Of a stretch of 8,963 nt of DNA, positions 1 through 6,012 are shown one piece after another. The DNA lies in contig JAJRXL010000412.1 in the NCBI GenBank assembly GCA_024276335.1, positions 1-8,963 of the forward strand, written 5' to 3'. The stretch comes from Bacteroidota bacterium (GTDB lineage Bacteria; Bacteroidota; Ignavibacteria; SZUA-365; JAADGX01). The translations under genes were made by a program, and so were the position numbers. How positions within the stretch are numbered: the first letter of the stretch is position 1; each line of letters starts with the position of its first letter. Under the pieces are notes generated by a model. That model was not told the DNA's origin. It saw nothing but the letters and a program-made list of their open reading frames with translations, and searched no databases.

Positions 1-1
1 T

Positions 2-337
2 GCAATCGCCCGCAAGGACGTCGAGCGGATCAACGTGTTTCCCAACCCGTACATGGCGAAGAACGACTGGGAGACCTCGAAGTACGAACGCTTCGTGACC
101 TTCACCCACCTGCCGGAACGCGCCGTCATCCGGGTCTTCACGCTCACCGGTTCCCTGGTCAGGACAATCGAGAAAGACGATACGTCGCAGACGATACGTT
201 GGGACCTGAAGAACGCCGGCGGATACCCGGTCGGCGCCGGGATGTACATCATCCACGTGGACATGCCGGAGCTTGGCACGAGCAAGGTGCTGAAGCTGGC
301 CGTCGTGCAGGAAGTGCAGATACTCGACAGGTTATAA
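2..337 (+). CDS. C-terminal end of a secreted protein with T9SS/FlgD-like sorting domain (5' truncated)
   Basis: The reading frame is open from base 2 and ends at TAA 335-337, so only the last 111 residues are seen and the gene begins outside the window. The visible part is a compact beta-sandwich tail. It opens with the VFPNPY motif, followed by a strand pattern (VTFTHLP, IRVFTLTGSLVRTI, IRWDLKNAGG, VGAGMYIIHV) and ends in KVLKLAVVQEVQILDRL. This order (NPY, then LP, then G-x-V-R, then W-x-GxxxxxGxY, then K-L terminus) is the known pattern of type IX secretion C-terminal sorting domains and the related FlgD Ig-like fold. Such a tail targets a protein through the outer membrane and is usually cleaved. 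The catalytic or adhesive part of the protein is not in the window. GTG at 35 is an internal codon, not the start. Assignment of the domain is fairly sure; the identity of the full protein is unknown. Confidence 0.8.
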   Translation, partial: AIARKDVERINVFPNPYMAKNDWETSKYERFVTFTHLPERAVIRVFTLTGSLVRTIEKDDTSQTIRWDLKNAGGYPVGAGMYIIHVDMPELGTSKVLKLAVVQEVQILDRL

Positions 338-342
338 ACGAA

Positions 343-366
343 GCGAGGGAAAATGTACATCCTCGC
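343..366. terminator. Small hairpin between convergent genes
   Basis: GCGAGG (343-348) and CCTCGC (361-366) form a perfect 6-bp stem with a 12-nt loop. It begins 5 nt after the stop codon of the sorting-domain gene and lies before the stop of the convergent helicase gene. There is no T-tract on either side, so it is at best a weak or bidirectional terminator. Confidence 0.25.
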
Positions 367-415
367 ATAAGCAATTCGTCAACAAGGAACCTGCGCGTTT
401 CTTCATGCCACGCTC

Positions 416-2404
416 TTATTCCTCCACCTCCAGCGTGAAACTCTCCAGGAAATTGCCTGAAATGCCGTCCAGGAACCGGCTGGGCTTGCTGAGCACCGTG
501 CCGGTGGAACGGTCGTACATGTAGGTCGGGTAGAGCAGGTACAGGTTCTGCTTGGCCCGCGTGCAGGCGACGTACAGCAGGCGGCGCTCCTCCTCCATTT
601 CCGCGTCGCTGCGCACGGAGGCGGCCATGGGAAACCGCCCGTCCAGCACGTGGATGACGAAGACGCTGTGCCATTCCAATCCCTTCGCGCTGTGCACGGT
701 GGAGAGCGTCAGGAATTCCCGCTCCTTCCCTTCTTCCTCGAGGTCCGCGACGCTCTCGCTGGGCGGCTCCAGGGCGAGGTCGGTTAGAAGCGACTGGAGG
801 GACCGGTACCGCTCGGCGATTTCGAGGAACATGTCCAGGTCCTTCAGGCGCTTGTGGAAATCATCGTACTTGTCCTTGAGAATGGGCCGGTAATGTTCCA
901 GGATCACCGCCGCCTTGTCGGGAGGAGCGATCCCCTCAGAGCGGATGGAGTCAAGCATTTCGAACAAATCAAGGATTTTCTTGTTGCGCACGAATTGGCC
1001 AAGCCGCTCCGCGGCACGGGGCCCGAGGGACAGGCGGCCTTCCGTGATTTCATCCGTGACACGCTGGGCGGTGCGCGGCCCCACGCCTTCGAGCAGGAGC
1101 AGGATGCGGTGCCAGGAAACCACGTCGCGGGGATTTTCCAGCACCCGCAAATGCGCCACGATGTCCTTGACGTGGGCGGTCTCCATGAACTTGATCCCGC
1201 CGAACTTCACGAAGGGAACATTCGCCTTGCCCAGCTCGATCTCGAGGTCGAATGAGAGGTACCCCGCGCGGAACAACACCGCGATCTCGCTGAGGGGAAC
1301 CCCTTCTTCCCGAAGCTCCAACACACGCTGCACGACGAACAGCGATTGCATGTTCTCGTTCTCGGTGGCGATAATGGCGGGCGCGGGACCTTCCTGCTTG
1401 CTCGTGAATAGTTGCTTCTGGTATTTCTCCGAGGCGCGGGCGATGATCTCGTTCGTCAGGTCCAGGATCGGCTGTGTGCTGCGGTAATTCTCCTCCAACG
1501 TGACGACGCGGGTTCCGGGAAACGCCTTGGGAAAATCCATGATGTTGCGGAAGTTCGCCCCGCGAAAGGAATAGATGCTCTGGGAATCGTCCCCGACCGC
1601 CATCACGTTGCCGTGGGAGCCCAGCAGTTGCACGATGCGGGCCTGGATAGCGTTGGTATCCTGGTACTCGTCCACCATGATGTATCGGTAGTCACTCGAG
1701 AGCTTTTCCCGCAGCTCGGGTTCGCTCTCCAGCAGCCGCACGAGGTTAACCAGCAGGTCGTCGTAGTCCATCAGGTTGTACTTCATCTTGTAACCGAGGT
1801 AGGCCCGGCCCAGGGCCGCGATGTCGTCGTGCAGCTCGGCGAAATGCGGATAATCCCGCGCCAGTACCACGTCCAGCGGCGTCAAAGTCGTCATCATGGA
1901 GCTGAAGATGGCCCGGAGCGTCCCCTTGCGGGGGAACCGCCTCTTGCGACCTGCAAATCCACCCCGGGTTCGCAGGAGGTTGATCACATCTTCCGCATCA
2001 CCCTGGTCCAGAATGGTGAACGACCGTTCGTACTTGAGACGGTCGGCGTGACGGCGTAGGATCGAGACGGCGAAGGAATGAAACGTCCCGCCCGCCACCC
2101 GCTCCGTGCGGTCATCCAGGAGCATGGCGGCGCGCCGCAGCATTTCCCTGGCGGCCTTGCGGGTGAAGGTCAGCAACAGGATGCTCTCGGGACGGAGGCC
2201 GGTTTCGATCAGCCGCGCTACCCGGTACGTCAGCGTCCGCGTCTTGCCCGTCCCCGCACCCGCGATCACGAGCACGGGGCCGTCCACGATTTCCACGGCT
2301 TCGAGCTGAGCCGGATTCAGCTCGCGCTCGTAATCGATTCGGAACGATCCCGGCCCGGTGCGCACCAACTCCAGCGTGGATTTTTTCAGGGTGATTTTTT
2401 TCAT
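416..2404 (-). CDS. UvrD/Rep-type ATP-dependent DNA helicase (SF1A)
   Basis: A 662-residue protein that unwinds DNA 3'-to-5' using ATP; family members act in nucleotide excision repair, mismatch repair and replication restart. All superfamily 1A helicase motifs are present in order: Q motif LNPAQLEAV (29-37), Walker A GAGTGKT (49-55), Ia TFTRKAAREM (79-88), II VDEYQDTN (244-251), III GDDSQSIYSFRG (271-282), IV ENYRST (305-310), V STVHSAKGLEW (568-578) and VI RRLLYVACTRAK (607-618). The length is a little below that of E. coli UvrD (about 720), and no C-terminal Tudor-like RNA polymerase-binding tail or nuclease domain is seen. The start ATG at 2404 places a lysine-rich MKKITLKKS segment ahead of the Q motif; no good Shine-Dalgarno precedes it. 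The gene is monocistronic, convergent with the upstream fragment and divergent from the ABC ATPase. UvrD, PcrA and Rep cannot be told apart here, so no symbol is given. Confidence 0.95.
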   Translation of the reverse strand: MKKITLKKSTLELVRTGPGSFRIDYERELNPAQLEAVEIVDGPVLVIAGAGTGKTRTLTYRVARLIETGLRPESILLLTFTRKAAREMLRRAAMLLDDRTERVAGGTFHSFAVSILRRHADRLKYERSFTILDQGDAEDVINLLRTRGGFAGRKRRFPRKGTLRAIFSSMMTTLTPLDVVLARDYPHFAELHDDIAALGRAYLGYKMKYNLMDYDDLLVNLVRLLESEPELREKLSSDYRYIMVDEYQDTNAIQARIVQLLGSHGNVMAVGDDSQSIYSFRGANFRNIMDFPKAFPGTRVVTLEENYRSTQPILDLTNEIIARASEKYQKQLFTSKQEGPAPAIIATENENMQSLFVVQRVLELREEGVPLSEIAVLFRAGYLSFDLEIELGKANVPFVKFGGIKFMETAHVKDIVAHLRVLENPRDVVSWHRILLLLEGVGPRTAQRVTDEITEGRLSLGPRAAERLGQFVRNKKILDLFEMLDSIRSEGIAPPDKAAVILEHYRPILKDKYDDFHKRLKDLDMFLEIAERYRSLQSLLTDLALEPPSESVADLEEEGKEREFLTLSTVHSAKGLEWHSVFVIHVLDGRFPMAASVRSDAEMEEERRLLYVACTRAKQNLYLLYPTYMYDRSTGTVLSKPSRFLDGISGNFLESFTLEVEE

Positions 2405-2527
2405 CGCGTCTAAACGTTATCACGAAGCGCGGTCTGAGAAAAAGCGCCGCGTCCGGGATTAAGATACAGAAAACTCCGTAACTCGTCGACGCAGGTGGAA
2501 TACTCGCCGGTCGCATGGAACCCGGGA

Positions 2528-2555
2528 TTGTCATATCTTACCCGGAGATTATAAC
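2528..2555 (+). promoter_or_regulatory. Possible sigma70-like promoter for the ABC ATPase
   Basis: TTGTCA (2528-2533) and TATAAC (2550-2555) are spaced by 16 bp in the 168-bp divergent gap between the helicase and the ATPase. Transcription would start near 2562, inside the GAGGAA ribosome binding site (2558-2563). That would leave an unusually short leader and weakens the call. Confidence 0.25.
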
Positions 2556-2572
2556 ACGAGGAAATCCGCCGT

Positions 2573-3310
2573 ATGATCAAGATCGAAAACCTGCACAAAC
2601 GTTTCGGAGACAATCACGTCCTGCGCGGCGTGAACCTCGATATTCCGACCGGGGAATCCATTGCCGTCATTGGTGAAAGCGGCTGCGGAAAGAGCGTGCT
2701 CCTGAAGCACATCGTGGGCCTGCTCATGCCGGACGAAGGTCGAGTCGTCGTGGACGGCAAGGTGGTCGGCGAGCTCGCGCGCGAGGAGTTGTATGCGTTG
2801 CGGAAGCGCTTCGGCTTCCTGTTCCAGGGGTCGGCCCTCTTCGATTCCATGAACGTTTGGGAGAACATCACGCTGGGTCTCCGCGAAAACGACAACTACA
2901 CGACCGAAGAACTGAATCGCATCGTGAAGGAGAAACTCGAGCTCGTGGGTTTGCCGAACATCGAGAGCCTGAAACCATCGGAACTTTCCGGGGGGATGAA
3001 GAAACGCGTTGGCCTGGCCCGCGCCCTTGCAGGCAACCCCGACTACATCCTGTACGACGAGCCCACCACCGGACTCGACCCGGTCATGTCGGAACAGATC
3101 GACCGCCTCATCGCCGGGCTGACCCGCAAGCTGAACGTGACGTCCATCGTAGTGACCCACGACCTGTTCAGCGTCATATCCGTCGCCCACTCGGTGGCCA
3201 TGCTGCACGATGGCAAGATCGAGTTCCACGGGACCCCGGAGGAACTCCGGCACAGCGCAAGCCCGATCATCAGGAATTTCCTGGAGAGGTACTTGCACAA
3301 GGTGGGATGA
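2573..3310 (+). CDS. mlaF: MlaF/Mkl-type ABC transporter ATP-binding protein
   Basis: A 245-residue ABC ATPase, the cytoplasmic motor of the Mla/MCE systems that move phospholipids or other lipids between inner and outer membranes. Seen: Walker A GESGCGKS (34-41), Q-loop in FLFQGSALFDSMNVWENI (83-99), signature LSGGMKKR (138-145), Walker B YILYDEP (158-164), D-loop GLDP (167-170) and H-loop His196 in VVTHDL. The FQGSALFDSMNVWEN segment after the Q-loop and the LSGGMKKRVGLARAL form are characteristic of MlaF/Mkl rather than amino-acid or metal importers. The start ATG at 2573 is supported by GAGGAA at 2558-2563. Its usual partners, a MlaE permease and a MlaD/MCE substrate-binding protein, are not adjacent: the helicase lies upstream on the other strand and a gene-poor, decayed region follows. 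The ATPase itself looks intact, so partners are presumably encoded elsewhere. Family call is strong; lipid substrate is inference. Confidence 0.88.
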   Translation: MIKIENLHKRFGDNHVLRGVNLDIPTGESIAVIGESGCGKSVLLKHIVGLLMPDEGRVVVDGKVVGELAREELYALRKRFGFLFQGSALFDSMNVWENITLGLRENDNYTTEELNRIVKEKLELVGLPNIESLKPSELSGGMKKRVGLARALAGNPDYILYDEPTTGLDPVMSEQIDRLIAGLTRKLNVTSIVVTHDLFSVISVAHSVAMLHDGKIEFHGTPEELRHSASPIIRNFLERYLHKVG

Positions 3311-3331
3311 AGAGCAATGCTAAATTGTTTT

Positions 3332-3369
3332 CGGATTGGCGAATTAGACCTTGTTTTTTGGACCACGTG
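3332..3369 (+). repeat. Left copy of an imperfect inverted repeat bounding the decayed island
   Basis: This stretch starts CGGATTGGCGA and continues AGACCTTG, a T-run, then GACCACG. The same order of blocks is found on the opposite strand at 4670-4627: CGGATTGGCGA, CAGACCTTG, TTT, GACCACG. That copy has one extra 7-bp unit. The left copy begins about 20 bp after the ABC ATPase stop codon. The two copies face each other across about 1.3 kb. They may be terminal repeats of an insertion, or two members of a dispersed intergenic repeat family. Confidence 0.5.
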
Positions 3370-3424
3370 AGACCGATAATGGATTTTCTACGGAAAAGCG
3401 ACCACTTGCCATCAAAGAGCATCC

Positions 3425-3450
3425 AAATCTCAATTTTCAAATTTCAAATC
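3425..3450 (+). repeat. Short AT-rich direct repeat, copy 1
   Basis: A 26-bp stretch beginning AAATCTCAATT and ending CAAATC. It matches 22 of 26 positions of 4582-4607 in the same orientation, by eye. Such AAATCTC/AAATTTC strings are low-complexity intergenic text rather than coding sequence. Confidence 0.45.
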
Positions 3451-3513
3451 TCCAAACCCCTTGTTCCCCTTTTCTCCGCGTTCTTTGCGCCTTCTCATTT
3501 GGATACACGTTCC

Positions 3514-3542
3514 TTGACATACGCCCTGGTTTTGTTTAGATT
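3514..3542 (+). promoter_or_regulatory. Sigma70-like promoter ahead of the recombinase remnant
   Basis: A perfect TTGACA (3514-3519), a 17-bp spacer and TAGATT (3537-3542, 4 of 6 to consensus) lie directly before an ATG at 3547, where the recombinase remnant may begin. This position fits a promoter of the once-active integrase gene. It could also be chance in AT-richer DNA. Confidence 0.4.
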
Positions 3543-3546
3543 CATC

Positions 3547-4012
3547 ATGCTTTGTCAGTTCATAGAGCAAATAGGCAATTGGTTGTATGCATGACTGGAT
3601 CAGGTACTTCAAGAGAAAAAACGATGATTTGAATTGCAAAATGACGCGATTGGAGATGTTTCAGAAAGTCTGCATCCGGCGAGAGTGAGTGCCATCGCTA
3701 GATACACGAATGACATCTCCAGGAAGCAGTCTTTGACGCTGTGTGCCGAGCGGGATCCTCCCAACGGGCTTTTTCGCTATTCATTCTCCACGCACCTTGT
3801 GAAAAACAGCTACGATATCCGAACGGTGCAAGAATTTTCCAAGCATAACGATGTTGAAAACGCCGATGGTTAACACACATATCCTCACCCGTGGACTGGT
3901 AGGAGTTGGTTGGCCAGTTAATGATCTTCGAAGTTATCAGGGAGATTATCACGCGGATTTATGTACAACACCTACACGATTCTACTTTGCGGTGAAACTG
4001 TTTGATTCATAA
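3547..4012 (+). pseudogene. Decayed IntI-like tyrosine recombinase (integron-type integrase)
   Basis: Two pieces of a tyrosine recombinase can be recognised. The C-terminal piece is secure. In the frame of 3634 it reads FRYSFSTHL then SYDIRTVQEF then KHNDV; one extra base at 3856 shifts the frame, and it goes on as KTPMVNTHILTRG and VGWPVNDL. This matches the known order of integron-type integrases (LRHSFATHL, GYDIRTVQELLGHKDV, TTMIYTHVLNRG, GVRSPLDxL). The catalytic Arg (codon 3775-3777) and His (3844-3846) remain. The active-site Tyr is Asn (AAC 3872-3874) and the His of HxxR is Gly. Upstream, SLHPARV resembles the HxHP helix of this family. A short DWIRYF segment (3593-3610) could be what is left of the N-terminal SAM-like domain, reached after another frame change, with the catalytic core deleted between. 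A full gene would be about 950 bp; 466 bp are left. Not functional. The C-terminal assignment is firm, the N-terminal one tentative. Confidence 0.75.
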
Positions 4013-4015
4013 TGA

Positions 4016-4114
4016 ATTACTGCCATAGACGTCTTATTCGGAAGGAAAGCGAGTGAGGCGCTTATAGAACATACAGAAGGTAGGACAAAACCATTGGATA
4101 TTAATCGCCTATGA
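4016..4114 (+). pseudogene. N-terminally truncated small ORF, probable antitoxin remnant
   Basis: An open frame of 32 residues runs from just after a double stop (TAA 4010, TGA 4013) to TGA 4112-4114. It has no start codon at its head. The visible product contains LFGRKASEALIEHTEG followed by RTKPLDINRL, which has the polar, helix-forming look of the C-terminal end of an antitoxin. The stop overlaps the toxin ATG as ATGA (4111-4114), the usual arrangement of antitoxin-first toxin-antitoxin operons. I cannot name the family. The role is inferred from position and overlap only. Confidence 0.45.
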
Positions 4115-4387
4115 TATCTCATACCACTGAACGATTCCGAAAGCTGTTCGAGCAACTGCCGAAGGGCATCAAGAAACAAGCGAGAGAAGCTTACCTTCAG
4201 ATCGAAAAGGACCCTTTTCACCCTGGCTTACGTTTCAAGCGAGTTCATTCCATATTTCCTATATGCGTTTCGCATATCAAGGGATTATCGGGCATTGGGT
4301 ATCCAGAGGGATAATGAAATAATCTGGTTTCGGATTGGATCGCATTCAGACTTAGGTAAAATATTGAAACAAATGGGGATTGCATAA
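4111..4387 (+). pseudogene. Frameshifted RelE/ParE-superfamily toxin
   Basis: Reading from ATG 4111 gives about 51 residues typical of a small RelE/ParE-type toxin: HTTERFRKLFEQLP, IKKQAREAYLQIEKDPFHPGL, then RFKRVHSIFP. The matching second half is in the next frame from 4262: YAFRISRDYRALGIQRDNEI, then IWFRIGSHSDLGKILKQ, ending at TAA 4385-4387. Joined, the protein would be about 91 residues, the normal length for these toxins. The order RFK-VHP, Y-x-x-R-I-x-x-x-Y-R-A-x-G, I-I-W-F-x-I-G-x-H matches the family as known. Such toxins cleave mRNA on the ribosome or poison gyrase. The break is a single event near 4261 (2 bases lost or 1 gained). Apart from it the sequence is well kept, so inactivation looks recent, or a sequencing error is possible. 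It follows the antitoxin remnant with an ATGA overlap. Confidence 0.75.
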
Positions 4388-4471
4388 CAATTGGGTGCAC
4401 TTGATCGCTATTCCGCTGCGGCCTTCTGGCCTTGCTTCATAGCGGCAAGTGACGCTCACAGAACGTTCACT
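4382..4471 (+). other. attC-like recombination site (candidate)
   Basis: GCATAAC (4382-4388, 6 of 7 to the RYYYAAC core) overlaps the toxin stop codon, where cassette attC sites usually begin. Inverted arms follow: CACTTGATCGCTAT (4398-4411) and ATAGCGGCAAGTG (4439-4451). They pair except for one unpaired base, a known attC trait (extrahelical base). A loop carries a small GGCC-TTCT-GGCC hairpin. A GTT triplet (4465-4467), complementary to the AAC of the first core, ends the structure, but GTTCACT fits GTTRRRY poorly. The total of about 90 bp is within the known attC range. Context (IntI-like remnant, one small toxin-antitoxin cassette) supports it. A simple stem-loop terminator is the alternative; there is no T-tract. 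Confidence 0.42.
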
Positions 4472-4581
4472 CCAGGCTCCCTTGCGACACTAATCCGCAC
4501 GCTGCAATAAACAGTGGAAAAACGATTTTCGATTTTTTAATTATCGATGGTGAAGAGACCATCTGCCCTCAGAGGGCGCTG

Positions 4582-4607
4582 AAATCTCAATTCTCACATC
4601 CCAAATC
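4582..4607 (+). repeat. Short AT-rich direct repeat, copy 2
   Basis: Starts AAATCTCAATT and ends CAAATC. It matches the copy at 3425-3450 at 22 of 26 positions in the same orientation. Confidence 0.45.
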
Positions 4608-4626
4608 CTGCCTGTTGACCGGGGAG

Positions 4627-4670
4627 CCCGTGGTCAGAAATCCAAGGTCCAAGGTCTGATCGCCAATCCG
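4627..4670 (-). repeat. Right copy of the imperfect inverted repeat
   Basis: Read on the minus strand from 4670 it starts CGGATTGGCGA, passes through a doubled GACCTTG and ends GACCACGGG, matching 3332-3369 on the plus strand. The extra GACCTTG unit is the main difference. The outer part of this copy runs into the CCAATCC tandem repeat. Confidence 0.5.
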
Positions 4671-4686
4671 CCAATCCACCAATCCT
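4641..4686 (+). repeat. Two short tandem repeats
   Basis: TCCAAGG occurs twice in tandem (4641-4654). Three 8-bp units CCAATCCG, CCAATCCA and CCAATCCT follow at 4663-4686. The arrays are too short to be a CRISPR; they are slippage-type or dispersed intergenic repeats. Confidence 0.7.
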
Positions 4687-4689
4687 CAC

Positions 4690-4717
4690 TTGCATACAAC
4701 TGAATAAAGCGTATTAT
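4690..4717 (+). promoter_or_regulatory. Putative promoter of the symporter gene
   Basis: TTGCAT (4690-4695), a 16-bp spacer and TATTAT (4712-4717, 5 of 6 to TATAAT) lie about 40 bp before the chosen ATG at 4759, giving a leader of about 35 nt. Confidence 0.4.
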
Positions 4718-4758
4718 TGTTTTTTCGGATTCCGCATCACCTTGCGCCCGTAATCGAC

Positions 4759-6012
4759 ATGAAACTGAAACTTCACTGGCAAATCTTCATCGGACTGGCA
4801 CTCGGCGTCGCGTTCGGCTTTCTCGCCCGCGCTTTCGGGTTCAGGGAATTCGTCATCGAGGACGTGGCCGTCCTGGGCACGGTCTTCCTCCGGGGACTCC
4901 GCATGATCATCGTGCCGTTGATCGTGTCGTCCATCATTTCCGGCGTCACCAGCATTGGTTCGGCCGAGCGCTTCGGCCGCCTCAGCCTGAAGACGCTGAC
5001 GTATTACATCTCCACCAGCCTGCTGGCCATCGTGACCGGCCTCGTGCTGGTCAACCTCATCCAGCCGGGCGTCGGGGCGCAACTGGGCTTGCAGGAAATC
5101 CCCTCGGAACTGGCGGCGAACACCGAGAAGGTCGGCGACACGCTGCTGGGCATCATCCCCACCAATCCCCTGGCGGCCATGATGCGGGGCGACATGCTGC
5201 CCACCATTTTCTTTTCCCTCCTCTTCGGCTTTTTCATCACGCGCGTTCCCCAGCCGTACAACGACCAGCTCACGAAGTTCTTCCAGGGCGTGTTCGAGGT
5301 GATGATGAAAATGACACATTTCATCATTCTCTTCACCCCCATCGGCGTCTTTGCCCTCATGGCGAAGATCGTGGCGCAGACCGGCTTCGACGTGTTCGTC
5401 CCGCTCGGAACGTACATGATAACCGTGACAGCCGCCCTCGTCATTCACGCGACAATCACGCTGCCCACCCTGTTGTCGGTCCTGGCGGGCGTCAACCCCA
5501 TCGCCCACGCCCGCGCCATGTCGTCCGCCCTGCTGACCGCCTTTTCCACCGCGTCGTCGTCGGCCACCCTGCCCCTGACGATGGACGCCATGGAAAACAA
5601 CGCTGGCGTCTCGAACAAGATATCCAGCTTCGTCCTGCCCCTCGGCGCTACCATCAACATGGACGGCACGGCCCTCTACGAGTGCATTGCCGCCATGTTC
5701 ATCGCCCAGGCGTACGGGATCGAGCTGTCGTTCGCCCAGCAGGTCATCGTGGTTCTCACCGCTCTCCTGGCCAGCATCGGCGCCGCCGGTGTGCCCATGG
5801 CGGGCCTGGTCATGATCACCATCATCCTGAGAGCCGTGGGACTCCCGCTCGAAGGCGTGGGCCTCATCCTCGCCGTGGACAGGATCCTGGACATGATGCG
5901 GACTTCGGTAAACGTGTGGAGCGACAGCTCCGGCGCGGTCATCATCGCGCGGAGCGAAGGCGAAAAGGGAATCAAGGTCTTGCGGAAAACCCCGGAAACG
6001 ATCGGCGGTTAA
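4759..6012 (+). CDS. Dicarboxylate/amino acid:cation symporter (GltP/GltPh, DAACS family)
   Basis: A 417-residue inner-membrane carrier that takes up acidic amino acids or C4-dicarboxylates with sodium or protons. It is hydrophobic throughout and has the family landmarks: FTPIGVF (192-198), the HP1 tip SSSATLP (266-272), the TM7 motif NMDGT (300-304), HP2 AGVPMAG (343-349), and a TM8 carrying Asp374, Asp378, Arg381, Thr382, Asn385 and Asp389. These correspond to GltPh D390, D394, R397, T398, N401 and D405. Keeping Asp394/Arg397 equivalents favours glutamate/aspartate over neutral amino acids; keeping NMDGT and Asp405 equivalents favours sodium coupling. I chose ATG 4759 (MKLKLHWQIF) because the family begins this way. 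An upstream TTG at 4717 would add 14 residues but lies in the -10 box. No clear Shine-Dalgarno precedes 4759. Its TAA overlaps the stop of the convergent DUF3267 gene. Single-gene unit. Confidence 0.92.
   Translation: MKLKLHWQIFIGLALGVAFGFLARAFGFREFVIEDVAVLGTVFLRGLRMIIVPLIVSSIISGVTSIGSAERFGRLSLKTLTYYISTSLLAIVTGLVLVNLIQPGVGAQLGLQEIPSELAANTEKVGDTLLGIIPTNPLAAMMRGDMLPTIFFSLLFGFFITRVPQPYNDQLTKFFQGVFEVMMKMTHFIILFTPIGVFALMAKIVAQTGFDVFVPLGTYMITVTAALVIHATITLPTLLSVLAGVNPIAHARAMSSALLTAFSTASSSATLPLTMDAMENNAGVSNKISSFVLPLGATINMDGTALYECIAAMFIAQAYGIELSFAQQVIVVLTALLASIGAAGVPMAGLVMITIILRAVGLPLEGVGLILAVDRILDMMRTSVNVWSDSSGAVIIARSEGEKGIKVLRKTPETIGG

Larger units (their letters stand above)
4472..4758. other. Gene-free stretch with short repeats and a palindrome
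   Basis: No reading frame here looks like a protein. The stretch holds a perfect palindrome GCCCTC-A-GAGGGC (4565-4577), an AT-rich segment around 4525-4552, copy 2 of the AAATCTC repeat (4582-4607), the right inverted-repeat copy (4627-4670), short tandem repeats (4641-4686) and the putative promoter of the symporter. It is the tail of the decayed island plus the symporter leader. Confidence 0.6.

Noticed and set aside
3634..3873. The 79-codon frame as an intact small gene
   Set aside because: It starts at a TTG without a ribosome binding site, and its C-terminal third is a recombinase segment that continues in another frame, so it is part of a pseudogene.
4565..4577. Palindrome GCCCTC-A-GAGGGC as a terminator
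   Set aside because: No T-tract follows, the loop is a single base, and no gene ends close by; kept only as part of the gene-free stretch.
4641..4686. CRISPR-like array
   Set aside because: Units are 7-8 bp and directly adjacent with no spacers; they are simple tandem repeats.
4717..4758. TTG start 14 codons upstream for the symporter
   Set aside because: The codon lies within a good -10 box, has no ribosome binding site, and the family normally starts near the MKLKLHWQ segment at 4759.
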